A program made the position numbers and the translations under genes. Source: Sthenelais limicola (Eukaryota > Annelida > Polychaeta > Phyllodocida > Sigalionidae). From it: a stretch of DNA of 64,000 nt. A model generated the notes under the pieces. The model was not told the DNA's origin and made no database searches. It saw nothing but the letters and a program-made list of their open reading frames with translations. Where the stretch lies: the NCBI GenBank assembly GCA_942159475.1, contig OW804099.1:14452999-14516998 (forward strand), in the 5' to 3' direction. The first letter of the stretch is position 1. The number at the start of each line of letters is the position of its first letter. Below are positions 58,201 through 64,000 of the stretch, in pieces.

Positions 58201-61200
58201 AAGCCAGCCTGGTGCATGTATCCATACATGACATACTCTTGCTGCACCTGTACATATGGTAGCACTTACACACACCTCCCACTGCTTTAATATAAGCCAG
58301 CCTGGTGCATGTATCCATATATGACATGCTCTTGCTGCACCTGTACATATGGTAGCGATTACACACACCTCCCACTGCTTTAATATAAGCCAGCCTGGTG
58401 CATGTATCCATACATGACATACTCTTGCTGCACCTGTACATATGGTAGCACTTACACACCTCCCACTGCTTTAATATAAGCCAGCCTGGTGCATGTATCC
58501 ATACATGACACACTCTTGCTGCACCTGTACATATGGTAGCACTTACACACACCTCCCACTGCTTTAATATAAGCCAGCCTGGTGCATGTATCCATACATG
58601 ACATGCTCTTGCTGCACCTGTACATATGGTAGCACTTACACACCTCCCACTGCTTTAATATAAGCCAGCCTGGTGCATGTATCCATACATGACACACTCT
58701 TGCTGCACCTGTACATATGGTAGCACTTACACACACCTCCCACTGCTTTAATATAAGCCAGCCTGGTGCATGTATCCATACATGACATGCTCTTGCTGCA
58801 CCTGTACATATGGTAGCGATTACACACACCTCCCACTGCTTTAATATAAGCCAGCCTGGTGCATGTATCCATACATGACATACTCTTGCTGCACCTGTAC
58901 ATATGGTAGCACTTACACACACCTCCCACTGCTTTAATATAAGCCAGCCTGGTGCATGTATCCATACATGACATACTCACTCTTGCTGCACCTGTACATA
59001 TGGTAGCACTTACATACCTCCCACTGCTTTAACATAAGCCAGCCTGGTGCATGTATCCATACATGACATACTCTTGCTGCACCTGTAGATATGGTAGCAC
59101 TTACACACACCTCCCACTGCTTTAATATAAGCCAGCCTGGTGCATGTATCCATACATGACATACTCACTCTTGCTGCACCTGTACATATGGTAGCACTTA
59201 CACACACCTCCCACTGCTTTAATATAAGCCAGCCTGGTGCATGTATCCATACATGACATACTCTTGCTGCACCTGTACATATGGTAGCACTTACACACCT
59301 CCCACTGCTTTAATATAAGCCAGCCTGGTGGATGTATCCATACATGACATACTCTTGCTGCACCTGTACATATGGTAGCACCTACACACACCTCCCACTG
59401 CTTTAATATAAGCCAGCCTGGTGCATGTATCCATACATGACATACTCACTCTTGCTGCACCTGTACATATGGTAGCACTTACACACACCTCCCACTGCTT
59501 TAATATAAGCCAGCCTGGTGCATGTATCCATACATGACATACTCTTGCTGCACCTGTACATATGGTAGCACTTACACACCTCCCACTGCTTTAATATAAG
59601 CCAGCCTGGTGCATGTATCCATACATGACATACTCTTGCTGCACCTGTACATATGGTAGCACTTACACACCTCCCACTGCTTTAATATAAGCCAGCCTGG
59701 TGCATGTATCCATACATGACATACTCACTCTTGCTGCACCTGTACATATGGTAGCACTTACACACCTCCCACTGCTTTAATATAAGCCAGCCTGGTGCAT
59801 GTATCCATACATGACATACTCTTGCTGCACCTGTACATATGGTAGCACCTACACACCTCCCACTGCTTTAATATAAGCCAGCCTGGTGCATGTATCCATA
59901 CATGATATACTCACTCTTGCTGCACCTGTACATATGGTAGCACTTACACACCTCCCACTGCTTTAATATAAGCCAGCCTGGTGCATGTATCCATACATGA
60001 CATACTCTTGCTGCACCTGTACATATGGTAGCGATTACACACACCTCCCACTGCTTTAATATAAGCCAGCCTGGTGCATGTATCCATACATGACATACTC
60101 TTGCTGTACCAGTACATATGGTAGCACTTACACACCTCCCACTGCTTTAATATAAGCCAGTCTGGTGCATGTATCCATACATGACATACTCACTCTTGCT
60201 GCACCTGTACATATGGTAGCACTTACACACACCTCCCACTGCTTTAATATAAGCCAGCCTGGTGCATGTATCCATACATGACATACTCTTGCTGCACCTG
60301 TACATATGGTAGCACTTACACACCTCCCACTGCTTTAATATAAGCCAGCCTGGTGCATGTATCCATACATGACACACTCTTGCTGCACCTGTACATATGG
60401 TAGCACTTACACACCTCCCACTGCTTTAATATAAGCCAGTCTGGTGCATGTATCCATACATGACATACTCTTGCTGCACCTGTACATATGGTAGCACTTA
60501 CACACCTCCCACTGCTTTAATATAAGCCAGCCTGGTGCATGTATCCATACATGACATACTCTTGCTGCACCTGTACATATGGTAGCACTTACACACCTCC
60601 CACTGCTTTAATATAAGCCAGTCTGGTGCATGTATCCATACATGACATACTCACTCTTGCTGCACCTGTACATATGGTAGCACTTACACACACCTCCCAC
60701 TGCTTTAATATAAGCCAGCCTGGTGCATGTATCCATACATGACATACTCTTGCTGCACCTGTACATATGGTAGCACTTACACACCTCCCACTGCTTTAAT
60801 ATAAGCCAGCCTGGTGCATGTATCCATACATGGCATACTCTTGCTGCACCTGTACATATGGTAGCACTTACACACACCTCCCACTGCTTTAATTTAAGCC
60901 AGCCTGGTGCATGTATCCATACATGACATACTCTTGCTGCACCTGTACATATGGTAGCACTTACACACACCTCCCACTGCTTAAATATAAGCCAGCCTGG
61001 TGCATGTATCCATACATGACATACTCACTCTTGCTGCACCTGTAGATATGGTAGCACTTACACACCTCCCACTGCTTTAATATAAGCCAGCCTGGTGCAT
61101 GTATCCATACATGACATACTCACTCTTGCTGCACCTGTAGATATGGTAGCACTTACACACACCTCCCACTGCTTTAATATAAGCCAGCCTGGTGCATGTA

Positions 61201-62110
61201 TCCATACATGACATACTCTTGCTGCACCTGTACATATGGTAGCACTTACACACCTCCCACTGCTTTAATATAAGCCAGCCTGGTGCATGTATCCATACAT
61301 GACATACTCTTGCTGCACCTGTACATATGGTAGCACTTACACACCTCCCACTGCTTTAATATAAGCCAGCCTGGTGCATGTATCCATACATGACATACTC
61401 TTGCTGCACTTGTACATATGGTAGCACTTACACACCTCCCACTGCTTTAATATAAGCCAGCCTGGTGCATGTATCCATACATGACATACTCACTCTTGCT
61501 GCACCTGTACATATGGTAGCACCTACACACACCTCCCACTGCTTTAATATAAGCCAGCCTGGTGCATGTATCCATACATGACATACTCTTGCTGCACCTG
61601 TACATATGGTAGCACTTACACACACCTCCCACTGCTTTAATATAAGCCAGCCTGGTGCATGTATCCATACATGACATACTCACTCTTGCTGCACCTGTAC
61701 ATATGGTAGCACTTACACACACCTCCCACTGCTTTAATATAAGCCAGCCTGGTGCATGTATCCATACATGACATACTCTTGCTGCACCTGTACATATGGT
61801 AGCACTTACACACACCTCCCACTGCTTTAATATAAGCCAGCCTGGTGCATGTATCCATACATGACATACTCACTCTTGCTGCACCTGTACATATGGTAGC
61901 ACTTACACACCTCCCACTGCTTTAATATAAGCCAGCCTGGTGGATGTATCCATACATGACATACTCACTCTTGCTGCACCTGTACATATGGTAGCACTTA
62001 CACACACCTCCCACTGCTTTAATATAAGCCAGCCTGGTGCATGTATCCATACATGACATACTCTTGCTGCACCTGTACATACTCACTCTTGCTGCACCTG
62101 TACATATGGG
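28292..62110. repeat. 33.8-kb satellite array, ~360 units of 91-97 bp
   Basis: One unit is repeated head to tail for 33.8 kb: CACCTCCCACTGCTTTAATA, TAAGCCAGCCTGGTGCATGT, ATCCATACATGACATACTCT, TGCTGCACCTGTACATATGG, TAGCACTTACA (91 bp). Two independent small insertions, CA in the ACACAC run and ACTC before CTTGC, give lengths 91, 93, 95 and 97. Units are very similar; private variants mark sub-blocks. Each unit holds the inverted repeat CATGTAT-CC-ATACATG. Long minus-strand open frames are a by-product of runs of 93-bp units. The right edge is a broken half-unit duplication (CTGTACATACTCACTC, ~62,074-62,110). The array lies upstream of the minus-strand exon at 27-28 kb, so it is probably intronic if that gene continues. 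Confidence 0.95.
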
Positions 62111-62924
62111 TTTTTGAGCAATAACAGGTTACAAATCTTTTTTACACAATATTCATACATTTAAATGAATTCATTACTTTAAGCTGTAATAATAAAATTG
62201 GTAATATTTTGTCCATAAGTTCCTTCTATGAATATTGAGCTTAAGTAGTTGGCAATTGATTCTAGTTTTTTTTATCATTATAGATTCAATATTTCTCTCT
62301 TAGTCTTAGTCTTAATGTGTCGGTCATTGTATGCCACGCTTCTTAATGTGTCATTTTTCACATGGTTCCTATATTTTCAGTAATATTCATGGGAAGTAGC
62401 TAAAATATCACCCAAATGCCAGCTGGATGATTGGGGAAAGTTAAATGCATCACCGTGGGTCGCGCCAATTATCTATCCTCACAATTCAGAGGTTAAAGAT
62501 TGTTCTGGATATTCCGTAGCAATATAGGTTAGGTTAAATAATGAATCCCATGCATGACATACTCAGTCACATAACATAGCCACCTGTCTCATGGTAGATT
62601 AAATGTTTCGCCTATACATTCTGACCCTCAACCATTGTCAAAGATGGTTGAAACATAGTATTTGTGCTGCTGTGCCTGAACAATTTAGATATTATAGAAG
62701 GGTATTGGGCAAAAGATAAGATAAGATCTAATGCTAACACAGCTATTAAGAGGCAAAAACTTGAAGTGATGACACTCATTATCTATAATAGGCAGAAAGA
62801 AACTATAACATAGTTTACTTAATCCTATCTTCAAAGAGATGAACAAGTAACTAAATTTATTATACCTTTGGGGGAGTTGATATGATACGTCCATAGGCTT
62901 AAGCACTGAGCGTCATATCAAAGA
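62111..62924. other. Noncoding AT-rich flank of the satellite
   Basis: No gene or repeat recognised. A 73-residue minus-strand open frame at 62685-62906 has no motif and is not called. Confidence 0.4.
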
Positions 62925-62976
62925 GAGCGGGTAATACGGCCGCCGTATTACCCGCTCCCCGCCGTATTACCCGCTC
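62925..62976. repeat. GC-rich palindrome with a third arm copy
   Basis: GAGCGGGTAATACGG (62925-62939) is followed by its perfect 15-bp complement CCGTATTACCCGCTC at 62943-62957, which is repeated in direct orientation at 62962-62976. The 3-base spacer gives a tight hairpin, and the left arm could pair with either right arm. The surroundings are AT-rich, so this stands out sharply. Confidence 0.85.
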
Positions 62977-64000
62977 CTAATGAACGAAATAGTCCCGATC
63001 GTTTTTTTTATATTTCTATTTAAATAATTCATTCTGCACAAAAAATACACATAATATTAATCGACCATAGCTAGAAGAAAATAATCGAGTAACTTATTTT
63101 CTCTATTTAGTTGACATTATAATAGATCAAAGGTGTAGGTAGAAACTAACCACCGCCGAAGGCGCTTGTGAGAGCAGGCAACTGTCGTACATAGATCGGC
63201 GTGCTTAGTTACGGTATTGAAGCTATCACTGGGAGCGGTCACGAAAAAATCTGATCAAATAAAGGAAATAATCCAAAATCCATCATTTAATCAACAAATT
63301 GATTAAAAAACGGGAGCGATTTTCCTGCACAGCACATGTTTTGATTTTGCAAAGCTTAGCCTTAGGGATCCCTAGGTCCACTCGGTAAACCATCGATCGT
63401 TTTCCCGATTTTCTCCCGAAATAATAAAGCTAGGTACTTTAAATGAAAATTTCAACAGAGGAATCATATGTAAAAATGCGATTTTGCTAAGAATATCAAA
63501 GATTTAAAGCTGTTGAATGCTGTGAAACTCACAAATCGATTGACTGGCTCAGAGAACTAGTCACTTGAGTCGGAGAAAAACGGGTGAGGTGGTGTCACCC
63601 GACGAGTTCAAATGAGAAAAGTACAGACATTTGAACATCAAACTGAACAACATTTATCTTATTAAGTATTTTAAATCGTATTCATGTTTTAATAATCGTA
63701 ATTAACCGAAAATTCAGAGAAATAACGATTCAAAATAGAACTACATTTTGCAGGCCTTCTCACAACCCGCCAGATCATGTGCGCATTGATATTTACCGAT
63801 AGCAAAGACCCGGAACTATAAGCAAGCTCAGGTGGGAGGGGCCGTGTTTAGGGCATCGATTTTCATCGAATTCCAACCAGTTTTAGCTTAAATATAGGTA
63901 AACGTATTGTAACAACCTCTATAAAGGTGATAATAAATGCAAAAGTGCATTCAGGACGATCTGTGGTCCCATATTTCCCTTGGGCTACGTGATCTCAGTT
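62977..64000. other. Noncoding, no feature seen
   Basis: AT-rich sequence to the window end with no supported open frame, RNA gene or repeat. Confidence 0.4.

Noticed and set aside
28876..61873. Over one hundred minus-strand open frames of 60-218 residues with repeating text such as CKCYHMYRCSKSMSCMDTC
   Set aside because: They are the satellite unit translated: runs of 93-bp units keep one frame and a 91- or 95-bp unit ends it. Frames overlap each other, start and stop with unit-length changes and show no independent gene signals.
28292..62110. CRISPR-like array
   Set aside because: Units are contiguous with no unique spacers, the unit is far longer than CRISPR repeats, and the context is an animal genome.

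Overview
The window is eukaryotic and almost certainly from an invertebrate animal. It holds a tandem C2H2 zinc-finger gene, a Ty3/Gypsy LTR retrotransposon, several small TIR elements, a Penelope-like fragment and a 34-kb satellite, set in AT-rich noncoding DNA with spliced-gene signals. There are no bacterial features. The species cannot be fixed from sequence alone; a marine invertebrate is a reasonable guess.

Layout. 1-640: short direct duplications. 640-2,948 (minus strand): a zinc-finger gene with twelve 32-residue N-terminal repeats, nine good fingers and decayed fingers past its stop. 2,950-9,000: mostly noncoding, with a Penelope-like fragment carrying target duplications, two hairpin or TIR elements, and a 59-bp zinc-finger fragment flanked by an 11-bp direct repeat. 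9,041-9,363 and about 24,335-24,935: blocks of one 75/80-bp tandem repeat, lying on either side of the retrotransposon.

9,364-23,713: a Ty3/Gypsy element with a 425-bp 5' LTR, primer binding site, gag, pol (protease, reverse transcriptase, RNase H, integrase), a third 1,066-residue ORF of unknown function, a polypurine tract and a 3' LTR missing its last 62 bp. The LTRs differ at 1 of 363 shared positions, so the insertion is young. gag and pol join through a slippery heptamer followed by a hairpin. pol is broken by a short tandem duplication and by a nested 2,834-bp non-autonomous DNA transposon (31-bp perfect TIRs) that carries its own ~188-bp tandem repeats. A third frame change is possible near 18.9 kb. 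gag and ORF3 are open.

24,951-26,718: four copies of a ~230-bp TIR element whose ends share an octamer with the nested transposon; one copy contains a smaller 17-bp-arm palindrome. 27,165-28,089 (minus strand): the probable last coding exon of an unrecognised gene, with an 11-copy 9-residue repeat. 28,292-62,110: one satellite array of about 360 units in four lengths (91/93/95/97 bp), with larger internal duplications. 62,111-64,000: noncoding, with one striking GC-rich palindrome.

The window is dominated by amplification at many scales: whole fingers, 9-residue and 32-residue coding repeats, 75/80-bp and ~93-bp arrays, a transposon with internal satellite, and transposons nested in one another. 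Only the zinc-finger gene and the 27-28 kb exon look like host coding sequence.
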